Shown here: positions 23,401 to 35,400 of the stretch, piece after piece | How positions within the stretch are numbered: position 1 is the first letter of the stretch | Layout of the letters: the number at the start of each line of letters is the position of its first letter | Origin: Symbiodinium kawagutii | Taxonomy: Eukaryota > Sar > Dinophyceae > Suessiales > Symbiodiniaceae | Direction of reading: 5' to 3' | Assembly (NCBI GenBank): GCA_009767595.1 | Contig: VSDK01008638.1 | Location: 44,799-108,798 of the forward strand | DNA length: 64,000 bases | The notes under the pieces: generated by a model | What the model saw: only the letters and a program-made list of their open reading frames with translations | Databases searched by the model: none | What the model was told of the DNA's origin: nothing | Made by a program: the position numbers and the translations under genes

Positions 23401-26400
23401 GTGGGATAACCCAAGGACACTCTGGGCCCAGCAGGCGGAGTGGGAAAGGCTTCAACTCTCCGAGATGGAGTTGGCCACATTGTGCATGCTGAAGAGGTTG
23501 CGTGTAACCGGCAAGAGTGCCACACTCCGCCCTCCTTTGACCCCGGTGACATCCAAGCGCACAGACTTGCCGGTCTTGAGAGTGTCCGGCCCGGGCAACT
23601 TGAAGCGTGCAATTGAAGCTGCACACCCCAACAATAGAGATGAGTCGTTGCAGATTCTCAAGGATGAGATATATGCCAAGAGCAACAACGACCCCATGGT
23701 CAGTCGTTTGAAGACATGGCAACGACTGGCAGAGGCTTGGCACATCAGCCCGTGGCCGTTGACCACCGATGTTGTCTACAAGGTGGGAGCTAGCTTGAAA
23801 GCTGGCGGCTATAAGTCTTGCAAGCTGTACTTTGCTGCGGCATCCAAACACCACGTCCTGGAGTTTGGGGAGCTGGGTGCTGGGATACATCTAGCGATCA
23901 AGGACACGGTGAGGTCAATCGAGAGGGGATTGGGCACCACCAAGTTGAAGGACAGTTTTGCCTTGACCGACTTACGCAAGTTGTACACCTGCCCGGAATT
24001 CCCGGACATCAAGCTGCGGTTCTGGATGACCGTGCTGGGATGCTGGTTTCTGACCAGAGAAATCGAACTGGCCAACGCCAGGGTGAAGCATGTTCGCTTT
24101 GAAGCGGAAAACCGCAAAGTGGCGTGGAGTCTGCCAATGTCCAAGACGGACCAGACAGGATCGATGATAGAGAGGTCGCATGTGTGCGCTTGCACCTCCT
24201 CTCGAGAGCCGTTGTGCTCGTATCACGCCATGCAGGACGTGATGAAGCACCACCCGGACCTCAAGTCCGAGGCACCTCTGTTCCCTGGGCCCGATGGAGA
24301 TGTCATGCCCAAGCAGGACACGATTGCTGCCATTCGAGAAGTGCTGGAGCGAGCTGACGTGACACTCCTCCGCCTTGGAACCAAAGGGACCTTGGTGCAC
24401 AGGTTCCACGGTCACTGTTTGAGAATCTCAGGCAGTCAATTCCTTGCCACCCATGGAGTTCCACTCCATACCATCATGCTTCTGGGAAGATGGTCCAGCC
24501 GGGCCATTGAGAGGTATGTTCAGGAAGCAGCCCTGACCATTCCGGCACAACCACTGGCTGAGTCGACCAGAGCTGAGCCAAGCTCTCATCGACCCAAAGC
24601 ACCACGCAAGTCTGAGGTTATCGAGATAGATAAACCTCCGTCAGCAAAAGAGTTGACTGACATCCAGCTGAAGATCAAGCAGATGGCTGCTCAGCTGGAC
24701 AAGCTGAACCTCCCTCCGCCTTATGTGCGAGGGAAGAAGGTCCATCTGATCGATCCCACCGAGCATGCGGTCCCGCCATCGAATTGGTTTACTAAGTGCG
24801 GTTGGAATTACGGATTGTCCAGATTCCAGCGCACTTCAGTTTGTGACCCTCCATGTCGGAGGTGCTTTCCTCAAGAGGAGGACGAGCATGACTCTTCGTC
24901 ATCCTCGGAATGCCAGGATGGATCGGCATCATCCGAGTCCGAAGACTAAAAGACGGCAAACGTGTCGTTGCCCAGTTGAGACGAAGGTCATGAGGACATA
25001 TAGGTTGAGTTGAACGGTGCCATGACAGACCATTCATGTGTGACCTTTATCCTGTCGCTCCAGTGGATCCCTCCTAGGCTTCGCAAGTCCAACAGGCCAT
25101 ATCCTCTGCTGAGTTGGTAGCTGTAGCGTCCTGCCGCTCACTGCACCTTCCTAGGCCTCCCATAGGTTCACACAGGTCTTGCACCTCTTGGGGAATGCCA
25201 CCTTCAGAACCGTCATTGTTTCACGGGCAGTGTCTGGTTCAACTTGTGGACATGGTTTGACATGTCACATGCACAACACTTGTCAACTTGTTTCATGTTA
25301 TCACATGGGCCAACGTGTTGACAGGTACCGCATTGCATCAGGACACCATCAATTCGACCTCCGGTCTCCAACCTCGGGTTGGATCATCGAGCCATGAAGG
25401 GATCGCTGCAAGATCTCGCCGAAGATGCTGAGATTGACTCCCAAGTCGTGGAGTACCTTCAGGCCCGAGGACTGGGCAATCATGGCCTGCTGGCCAACAT
25501 AGCCGATGATTTCGGAGAGGTGGACACCCTGCTCTGGAAGCCCTGGTGTGAAGGGACTACCTTGAACGACAAGGAGTTCAAGTTGGGCCAGGAACACCAC
25601 CACCTGGCAAAGGCTGCGCTGAGATTCCTGTGGCAACAGGCCCGCAAGATGACGGACCCTCGAGGCGCACGACCAGCAGCGCCGGCCACAGCAGCTGCCA
25701 CCCCGGCACCGATGGAAGAATCCCCGGAAGAGAAGAAGCTCAAAGCCATCCCAAAAGAGCTGCCTCAGGAAACCCTACAGCAGCTGATCAAGGACTACGA
25801 AGATGTGACCATACACGGTCGCCGCCGGGACTGATGGAAGCACGGTGCTTTGACAGCACGGGCCAACTTAACCCGTTGTCCTCCCAGTTCAAGGCCAAAA
25901 ATCCTGGACATCGCTTGGCCGTGGACAAGGACATGACCCCGGTGGTGGTGGAGGAAGAATCTTCGTGGACTCCCAAGGGCATCTTGTCACTTATGGATGC
26001 CATGGAAGCTATTTCCTACTGCTGGATTTTGGTTGGCATAGCACATGAATTGGATGTGCGCAAGTATACCCTGTGGTGGTCCAACTTGTTCAGAGCCAAG
26101 TCCAGCCGACTGGAACACCTGAAGCAGTACTGGCACGAATCCAGCTGGCACCTCGCCCTGAAGATGCGACAAGGTGCAGCATTCTCCACGGTCACCACTC
26201 AGATCATGGAGGACAGTGCCGCGCTGCAGAACGTGCTAAACAAGGAGCTGCCCAAGTCCAAGGGCCCTGGAAAAGCTGATGGCAAGGCTGGGACTTCACC
26301 CAACAAATCCAAGCCGAAGCCTTGGACTGCTGCTGCCAGCAGCGACTCTCGCGGGCGATACCGCAGTGAGCCTTGGACCCGAGGAGGCAACCAATGGCAG

Positions 26401-29400
26401 GACCGCTGGTCCAACAAGAGACCCGAGGCGGCACAGGATGGCTCGGGCAAAGGTGGCCACGAGTCCAAACAGGGACAGCACGGGGCCCTGCATAGCAACA
26501 GCAGGGTACCCGACCATGAGTGGCCCACACCCAAAAGACAGAAAACATCTGCAGCAGCTGCCGCACCCGCCTTGTTCCCCCCGGCTGATCGCCTGCCGGA
26601 ACCTCGATGCACCACTTGGATCCTGCTCAGCTTTTTCGACGGCATCGGCTGCTCGATGTTGGCTTTGCGGCCGATGATCCAGAAGTTCAACTTGACCGTG
26701 CACTACATCGCATGGGAAAGCGACCCAGTGTGCCAGGCCATAACCAAACATCACCATCCCGACATGGAGCACAGAGGAAACCTGTTCCAGGACAAGCCGC
26801 AAGCTCTGGCGGAGCGGCTGGAGGAGCTGGACCCTTCTCGAACTGCTGGAGTGATAGCAGCATCAGGGCCTCCATGTCCTGATTTTTCACGAGTGAAAGG
26901 TGACCAGGCCCTCGGCAGGGAGGGGCCCGACAAAACCAAGTTCGACCAGTATGCCGAGTGGATCAGTGACTTGCGCCCCCTGCTCCATGGACGACACTTT
27001 GTGACCATCACAGAAAACGTGATACCGAACCGCAAACAAGACATCCGTCACTTCGAGGCCAAGTTGAAGAACACGGCGATCCAACTCGACTCGGCCATGT
27101 TTGGGTTGGTAGCCCGCCCTCGCATGTGGTGGACCGAAATCCCATGGGCGGATCAAACCAATGAGATCCTGGGCTATCGTGCCCAATGGGAGCAGGAGTA
27201 TGGTGCCCCCAAACTTCGCCTTCAGGTCCCGAAAGATGAACCACCGCCGATCCTCCATGGCTGGAGCCACCCCGCATGCTGGGAGAAGAACAAGGTGTTG
27301 CCCACTCAAACCACTCCAGCAGAAACCCCCGAGGGCCGCCCTGCACCTCGGAGTGCAAGAGGGAAGATGGATGAAGGGACATCCCGTCGATGGACGGAAG
27401 GCAACCGTCAGTTTGCCCCCTGGCATTACAATGCCGACAACATGTGGAAAGATGACAAGGGAGCATACAAGCTGCCATCCGCAGCTGACAAGGAGACGCT
27501 CCACCACATCCCAGTGGGTTGGACAGATGTCTCTCACACTTCTGTGAGATACAGACACAAGGCCATTGCCAATGCATGGCACGTGGGAGTGGCCGGCCTG
27601 CTGATGGCAATGATACTTGCCCTCCCCCACCAGTCAGCAGCCAACAAGGTCTACGAGCTTAACCCGCTGGGACACTCAGCGCTGGACCAGATGGCAACCA
27701 TCTGGCATTCGGCACCACTGCTTTGCGGTCCCAATCCCCCAAAAACGCCAGATGATACCTTCATCACCACTGATGACAAGTGGTTCCACTGGGAACATGC
27801 TTGCCGCCAACCACACCCTGACTTCACCTGGGGTGCTTTGGAACCAGGACTGTCCCAAGTCCTGGCCACTTGGGCCCATTGGCGCTCAGCTCTACCCACG
27901 ATTCGTGCCCACATCGTGGAAGAGGTCAAACAGATGGCCGAAGACATGCAGAGTGACGTTGATGCATGGAGAAAGACTTTGAAGCCACACATTCAGGTGC
28001 TCTACTCTCCCGAGACCCACGGCATGATTCACTTGCCGCTGCTGAGGAAGCTCACCAGCATGTTCCACTGGCAAGACAAGAAGCTGTTGGAAGAGTTGGA
28101 ACACGGCTTCGACCTGATGGGCCCATTGTCATCCGGTTGCGGATGGCTACATCGCGAGGATGGCAAATACCAGGAACCAACGTCCTACCCAGAATTCCTG
28201 GCATACAACAAGACCTACGTGCTCAAGAAGTTGGCCACAGCAAGGCCGGATGATCACTGGAGAGAAATGATGGAAGAGGTGGCGGCTGATGTCAGATGCG
28301 GCCGCATGACAGGCCCTTTGGAAGGCCCCCCAGAGTGGCCCGTGAAGATGATACCAGCCAGCCTGTTTGAGCACACAGCCACACTACAACCTGGTCCCCG
28401 AGAGCACCAACCTACCAGTGTGGCCTTCTCCATCGAGCAGATTGGCAGCGATGGCAAGCAGAAGGTCCGCAGAGGAGAAGACTGGCGGCGTTCCGGACAC
28501 AACGCCCCAATCTCAGCATTGCAGACACACCCCCAACACACCGACCAGCTGCCTTTGCAGCCACAGCCAAGTGGTTCCACCAGCAAGGACATCAGACACT
28601 GATCTGGGGGTCAGACCAGGAGTCGGCATACAGACAGTTGCCGGTGGCGGACCCAAACCAAACACACGTCCTGCTGAGGATCCCTGGAGGCTTCGCCCTA
28701 TGGAAGCACAACTGCCTCCTGTTCGGTAGCACAGGGTCAGTGTGGTCGTACTCACGAACGGCCGACTTGATCATGTGGCTCTGCAGAGCCATCCTTCTGG
28801 TGCCGATGCTGCACTATGTCGACGACTTCGGTGCAGTCGAAGCCGAAACAACAGTGTGGAGTGGATTTGAAGCTGCTCACGAAATGCTGGCTGCCATTGG
28901 CTTTCACTTTTCAAGCCAAGCAAGATGCAACCTCCGGCAAGATCTCAGAGGATTCAGGGTGTGGTCCTCACTTCACATGAGTCCTACTTTGAAATTGCCC
29001 CAGATCCGCACCGGACCGCCCGCATCCTCCACCAGATCGACTCAGTGATCAAGACCAACCAGTTGTCTGCAGATGCGGCGGCCAAACTGGCCGGCAAATT
29101 GCAATTCACACAAGAGGCCATCCACGGCCAGAGCATCAAGGCCTGCATGCAACCGCTATACACGCATGCCACAGCAGGCCACTTCAACCACAAGCACACA
29201 ACACTGCAGCCAGCAACCCGTGACGCTTTGGTCACACTGCAAACGTTGCTGCCGAAACAACAACCTTTTCAAGCCACCTTCACCTCCGGTGAGGTCACTG
29301 CAATTTATGCAGATGCCTACTTCAAGGCAGGAGAGAAATGCCTGCGATTGACTGAGGCGGCCGATGACCCAACATGGCATGCCGACCTCGCCAACCAGTA

Positions 29401-32400
29401 CGAGAATGGCTGGGGGTTCGTGATCAGGACTGTGCACGAGGGCACCTTCTATGCTTGCGGAAGAGTACCCGCCGAGCTGATGGGAATGGTCACCACCAGG
29501 AGAGCATATATATACTCTCTTGAAATCCTGGGGCAGATGATTGCGGTCATCGCTGGAGGCAACCTGGTGACCAAGCATTTCTGGAGTTACTGCGATAATG
29601 AACCTGGACGATGTGCCATGACTCGAGGTTTCGGCCGTGATGTCCGGGTGAACAGATTGTTGTCATGCATGTGGCAATACATGCAGCTGAGAGGCTTCAG
29701 TCCAGCCTTTCAACGTGTTACCAGTGGTGCAAACATCGCAGATGAAGTTTCCAGGCACCAACTGCAAATGGCCCGAGCCTTGGGCTGGAAGCAGATCCAA
29801 GTGAACTGGTCAGAATTGTACCACATCCTGGCTGATGCGACCAAGAACCTTCAGAACACCGCGGAGGTTGCCACTCGATTGCTGCACTTCTCCCTTCAAT
29901 GCTGGCACGCGAAGATTGTGGATGCTCGGATTCGCGATGACATGGTGGAAAGTCGCAGTTCGAACCGAGCCACCGCACTGCCAAAAGGATGCAGCCGGAT
30001 CGAAGTGCAGCGAGTGTAGGGATTTGTCGTGTAGCACAAGTGAAACTTGTGAGAAGGGACAAATCCATGCGATGCCAACATAGCTGTTGGCTCAAAAGTT
30101 TTCCCACAGACCACCCACCCAAATGGTGAGCTGGTCGACTGCCACTACCACATGTACAGCCGTGGAAAGTCGCAGTTCGAACCGAGCCACCGCACTGCCA
30201 AAAGGATGCAGCCGGATCGAAGTGCAGCGAGTGTAGGGATTTGTCGATGTGATGTTTTGTTGATGTGATGTGTTGTTGAGGTGATGTACTTTCAACTCTC
30301 CGTAACACGGAAGTTCCGCGCTTCGTACCCAAACTTCCTTTGAGTACAAGTAGTACCCGCACGAGGCGGGGGCGGAAGTTTCCAAGCTTACCGAGCCTAT
30401 AGTGAAAGCATTTGGGCCTATAGGGTGTCGCCCAGCCACACCGCACCACGACACAAACCACGCACCGCGCCACACCAACACACCACGCCACCACGCACCA
30501 CACCAACACACAACACCAACACCAACACCAACAACAACGCCAAACCACACCACACCACACCACACCAACACACCACACCACACCACAGTTCAACACAACA
30601 CAACACACACCACACCACACGCCACAACGCACCACACACCACACACAACACCACACCAAATGTACCAAGAACCGACGTACCAGAGCAAAACGTACCAAGA
30701 CAAAACGAACCAAGAAAAAACGTACCAGAGCAAAACTTATTACAACGTACTACAAGATACTTCAAGGTTCTGCAAACTATGATAAAGTGGTACAACGTGC
30801 TACAAGGTATTACAAACTACAACGTATTGCAAGGCACTACAAGGTATTTCAAGGTATGGCAGGTACTGCAATGACTGCAAGGCACTACAAGGTATTACAA
30901 AGTATTACAAAGTACTACAAAGTAGTACAAAGTAGTACAAAGTATTACAAACATTTTCAAATTCTACCATGTATTACAAAATATTTCAAGATTTTACAAC
31001 GTATTACAAGGCATTGCAAAATTTTCCAACGTAGTACCAAGTATTACAAAATATTACAAAGTATGGCAAGATATTACAAGGTATTACAAGCTACTACAAG
31101 GTATTGCAAAGTATTACAAGGTACTACAAGGTACTACAAGGTGTCGCAAGGTATTACAAGGTATTGCAAAGTATCACGGGGTACGACAAGGTATTGCAAG
31201 GTATTACAAGGTATTACAAAGTACTACAATGCATTACAAGATATTGCAAGATATTACAAAATACAACAAAGTATTACAAAGTATTACAAGGTATTACAAG
31301 GGATTATAAAGTATTACAGTTTATTAGAAGGTATTACAAGGTATTACAAAGTCAGGATCCAAGACTTCCCAACCATCGCCTGAAACAGCCCTGGCATTGC
31401 GGAAAGGGATCCCAAAGCAGCCCCTTACGCTCCGAATGACCGCCTGCCACATAAAATGAACATGCGAAGTTGTACATGCTCATTTTCCGGGAGCAGTCGC
31501 AGGAAACAGGCCCGAACCAAATCCGGAGCAAATCCGAACCAAACCGAGACTGTCTCGCGCCCGGCCGATCGGCAAGGCTACTTTCGCAATCAAGTGCCAG
31601 GCGTTTTGCACGGAAAAAAACATACGCTTTGGAGACAGATCTATTGATCAAGAGCGCGTTTCTTGCGAGACTTGCTCAATTTTTCGGCTCAAAGTACGAC
31701 GCCTGCCCCACAAAGTCAGGATCCAACACTTCGCCAACATGAGCTGAAACAGCCCTGCCATTGCGGATGGATTGTTTGGTGATACTATTTTTTGTGATGT
31801 GACTGATTTGTGATGTGAGTGATTTGTGATGTAATCGATTTGAGATGTAATCGGTTTGAGATGTACTTGATTGAAATTGGAGATGTAGTTGTTGAGATGT
31901 AATTGATTTGAGCTGTAATTGATTTGAGATGTAATTGTTTTGAGATGTACTTGATTTGAGATGTACTTGATGCGTGATGTAATTGATTGGAGATGTAGTT
32001 GCTTCATGATATGATATTGATTTGAGATGTACTTGATTTGTGATGTAATCGATTTGAGATGTAATTGTTTGGAGATGCAATTGATTCAAGATGTGGTTGG
32101 TTTGAGATTGAATTTTTTGGAGGTGCAATTGATTGGCGATGTAATTGGTTTGAGATGTAATTGTTTGGAGGTGTGGTTGATTTGATATGTAGTTGAGTGG
32201 AGATGTAACTGATTTGTGATGTAGTTGATTTGTGATGTAATTGATTGGGGATGTAATTGATTTGATATGATGTTGATTTGAGATGTAATTGATTCACGCG
32301 TTTCGTCTTTAAACTTCCCTTGATTACTGGTGTTTCATGGCCTTTAAATTGGAAACACTTAGAAGAAACACAAGTTGCATTTGCTAAGCGAAATTCCAAT

Positions 32401-35400
32401 GGGCAATGCCCCTCCAACCAGCGCGGCGCATTCCTTGAAACCAAGGCTCTGCATTTGAAAAAAAACATCTGTTTTTAACAAGAACGGGCCACCAATGCTG
32501 AATTCCACTTATATAGATTTACTTGGTTTATCATTTATTTATTTTATTATTTTCTGGTTAATCATTTAACATCCAATTACAGGCTAAAAAATAGACACAT
32601 TTCATCACATTCCATCATTTTTATAACATTCAGCTGTCAACGAAGTTTGTTGTGACAGTGGTCAGATGTGGTCGGTCCATTCTTACCCCTTCCATGTGCT
32701 TCATTGATACTCCTTCCATGACGTCCTTCTTACATGTCCTTCCATGATGTCCTTGTCGTTCTTGCAGGACGATTTCCGGATTGTTATCTCCTTGGGGCCA
32801 TGGGAAGCATCTGCAAAAGCGTCAAGGCAACGAAGAGTTTCCTTCGCCAAATGTTCGTGGACTACGATGTCGCCGCTGGTGTGTAGCTGGACGCTGACTC
32901 AAAACACGGGAAATGTCATGGAAAATGTCAATGTCTTATGTCACTCTTGTGTACTATGTCATGCTATGACTACCTCTTCATCTCAAAGGATATCAAAAGG
33001 TTAAAGTCTTGAACATTTTTTCAGTCACATATCATCCAGATTATGTTCTGCAATGTTCTGCATCAAAGTGATGTTTCTGGCTATGTTTCTATCCCTGGTT
33101 CTGCATTCCCAACTCATGCTGCACCGACTGTAGTGCCCCTATTTCAGTTGCTTGTGCGGCTTGTGTGTCTGTGTTTGTGCCTGTTTGTCACTCTGTAATT
33201 GAAAGCTACCTAGCATTACTTAATCAATGTTTAGGCATGCTTGGGCTCTCAATATGTCTAACTATGTGTAATTGTAATTAGTTTTCTCACTAGTTGTTTC
33301 AGGTATGGGGTCCTCTTCGTTGCAGACTCCAAATTTACCTACGTGATTGTGGATGACTACCTGCCTGTGGATGAAGAAGGCTTGACAGTTTGGCACTTCC
33401 TTAGCACCGCATGCCACGAAGACGCGGGTGATTTTTTCACGCTGCATAGCATTTCGGTGTTCAGATTTGATTGGCAAGTTGGGTACCAGGCAAGCTACGT
33501 GATAATATTTTAGTGAGAGGCAAAGGATGATGGATGAAACGTGGAAGGAGTCAGGGAAGCATCCAGGAACCGCAAGCAATGTGAATTCAAAAGTTCCATG
33601 GGGTCGCGCAAGGTCCTCACCTGTCCCAAACGCAGGTCCTCACCTCCGTGAAAAGACATAGCGGCGTGCAAAACGTTGGAATTTGTTGAAGACAATGAAG
33701 ACAGTGTCTTCCGACCACGGATCTGCCACGGTTTTGATGGAGTGAAATTTACACTGCAAGCAGTCGCAAGCAGTTTTGGATACAACCTTCAAATACATGT
33801 AAATATTGTCCGATAGCCCTGGGTGTTCGACAGCCTGGGTGGGACAATGGATTTTGGGGAAGCCGGCGAGGCAAAGAATCCAATGTGTTGTGACACATGC
33901 GACTGTCGCAGGTGATCCCTGCCTCTATGCACATAACAATTATGACGGTGGCTTTTGGGTTTCGATTCTCGAGAAGGCCGGGTGATCGCAAGAGGGTCTT
34001 GAAACTGTTGGAATGCCAGTGCAATGCTCAAAGATGCTGGTGCCAAAGGATGCTGAAGGATACTAAAGGATCCTAAAGGATGCCAAAGAATGCTAAAGGA
34101 CGCTAAAGGATGGCAAAGAATGCTAAAGGCAAGGTGTGAAGGAGGAGATAGGAGGAGCTCAGTGAAGTTGCACGGGTTATGTCTCGGCGTGGATGACCAT
34201 CCCGAAAGCTGGCAGAGCCTCAGATCAGCTCAATTATTTGGACGTTTTTGTTCGTCCGTTCGGGGTATGATGGTGTATGTAAAACTGCATTGTATGTACT
34301 TAAGTATTGTTCATACATACCATTCCATACCAGTTTCATACCTTCACGTGATACATTGAAGTTGTTTGAACGTTTTGCGACACGAGCCGCGGACTGCTTC
34401 AGATGTGTCAGCTGCGTCAGATGTGTCATTTGCGGGGCTCCGACTCGGGCTGCAAGGCATATGCCAAGCACTATTTGTGCTGGCAGGTAATCAGTGGTGG
34501 CCAACCAACCCAGGCGATGTATAGCTACTTGGACGATCTTGGACCAACTCAGCCATCTGAATGACATGTGACATTAGTACTGAAGAATGGGGTCGGTTTC
34601 GCAGTTTCCGTTGCAGACAGTTTTGCAACAAAGTAGGTTTCCCATGAGTCGGATAAGGTGGTAGATCGACGTACTTTGACGTAGGTTGTCAACCGCTGAT
34701 TTGTTTGGTTGGTGGCAACGGATCCGAGTCGGAATGAGCGGTGGTCTGTGGTTGACAGTTCGCTTCCATATTTGTGTCATCATGAAACACCACAGTGAAG
34801 ATATACCGCAAGGGGAGGCCATGATGTGCATGTTTTTGGCAATCCAAATGCGCAGAAAGGCGTGAATTGCATCCTTGAATCGTTGGATCGTTGATCGGCA
34901 GATAGATAGAACACAATCGAAAAAATAGAGTAGAAAAGACGCAAAAGAAAAGAGGTATGTCATAGAATGGATTGACAAGAACAGATTCAATGGATATAAA
35001 TCTAAAGAATAGACAGAGCAAATAGAAAGAACGAAGAGATAGATCAGATATACTAGATAGACTAGATACAGACAGATTAGATATAAACAGATTAGCTGGA
35101 TTAGAAAGGCTACTTGTAGCTAGATTAGGTAGACTAGATAGATGAGATAAATTTGTTGCCTTAGATGGTTCAGACAGAATAGATAGATTGGCTTAGATAG
35201 ATATGATCAGGCAGAGTGAATGAGATAGGCTAAGTTCGGTAGCCTAGATTAGAAAGCTAAATTGCACACGTTAGATAGATTAGATAGATTAGATAGCTTG
35301 GATAGGAGAGGTAAGATAGTTTAGATAGATCAGATAGATTTTGCAGTTTAGAAAGCTTTGATAGATTAGGTACATACAGTATTTTCGATTGGATTGGTTA

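Larger units (their letters stand above)
22336..30246 (+). mobile_element. Tyrosine-recombinase (YR) retrotransposon carrying a C5-DNA methyltransferase
   Basis: The 7.9 kb element has split direct repeats: A1 (22336-22409), then the ORFs, then B1 (29945-30029), A2 (30029-30102) and B2 (30162-30246). A1/A2 (74 bp) and B1/B2 (85 bp) appear identical by eye. This layout is known from Ngaro/PAT-type YR retrotransposons, which use a tyrosine recombinase instead of a DDE integrase and make no target duplication. It encodes a small ORF, a YR with a full catalytic set, and a methyltransferase-RT-RNase H region. The 16 bp satellite on either side joins in perfect register if the element is removed. 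The copy is probably inactive: one in-frame TAG and three frame shifts. Confidence 0.88.
17876..32767 (+). other. Giant intron F-G (14.9 kb, GA-AG type)
   Basis: It runs from donor AAG|GACTC to acceptor GCAG|GAC, so AGGAC stands at both ends. It contains about 2.4 kb of unrecognised DNA, two tandem copies of a composite repeat module and a nested retrotransposon. Support is the exact motif and phase continuity of the exons it joins. Confidence 0.75.

Noticed and set aside
28367-28729. 120-codon frame overlapping the RT start
   Set aside because: An out-of-frame shadow; the RT motifs lie in the other frames.
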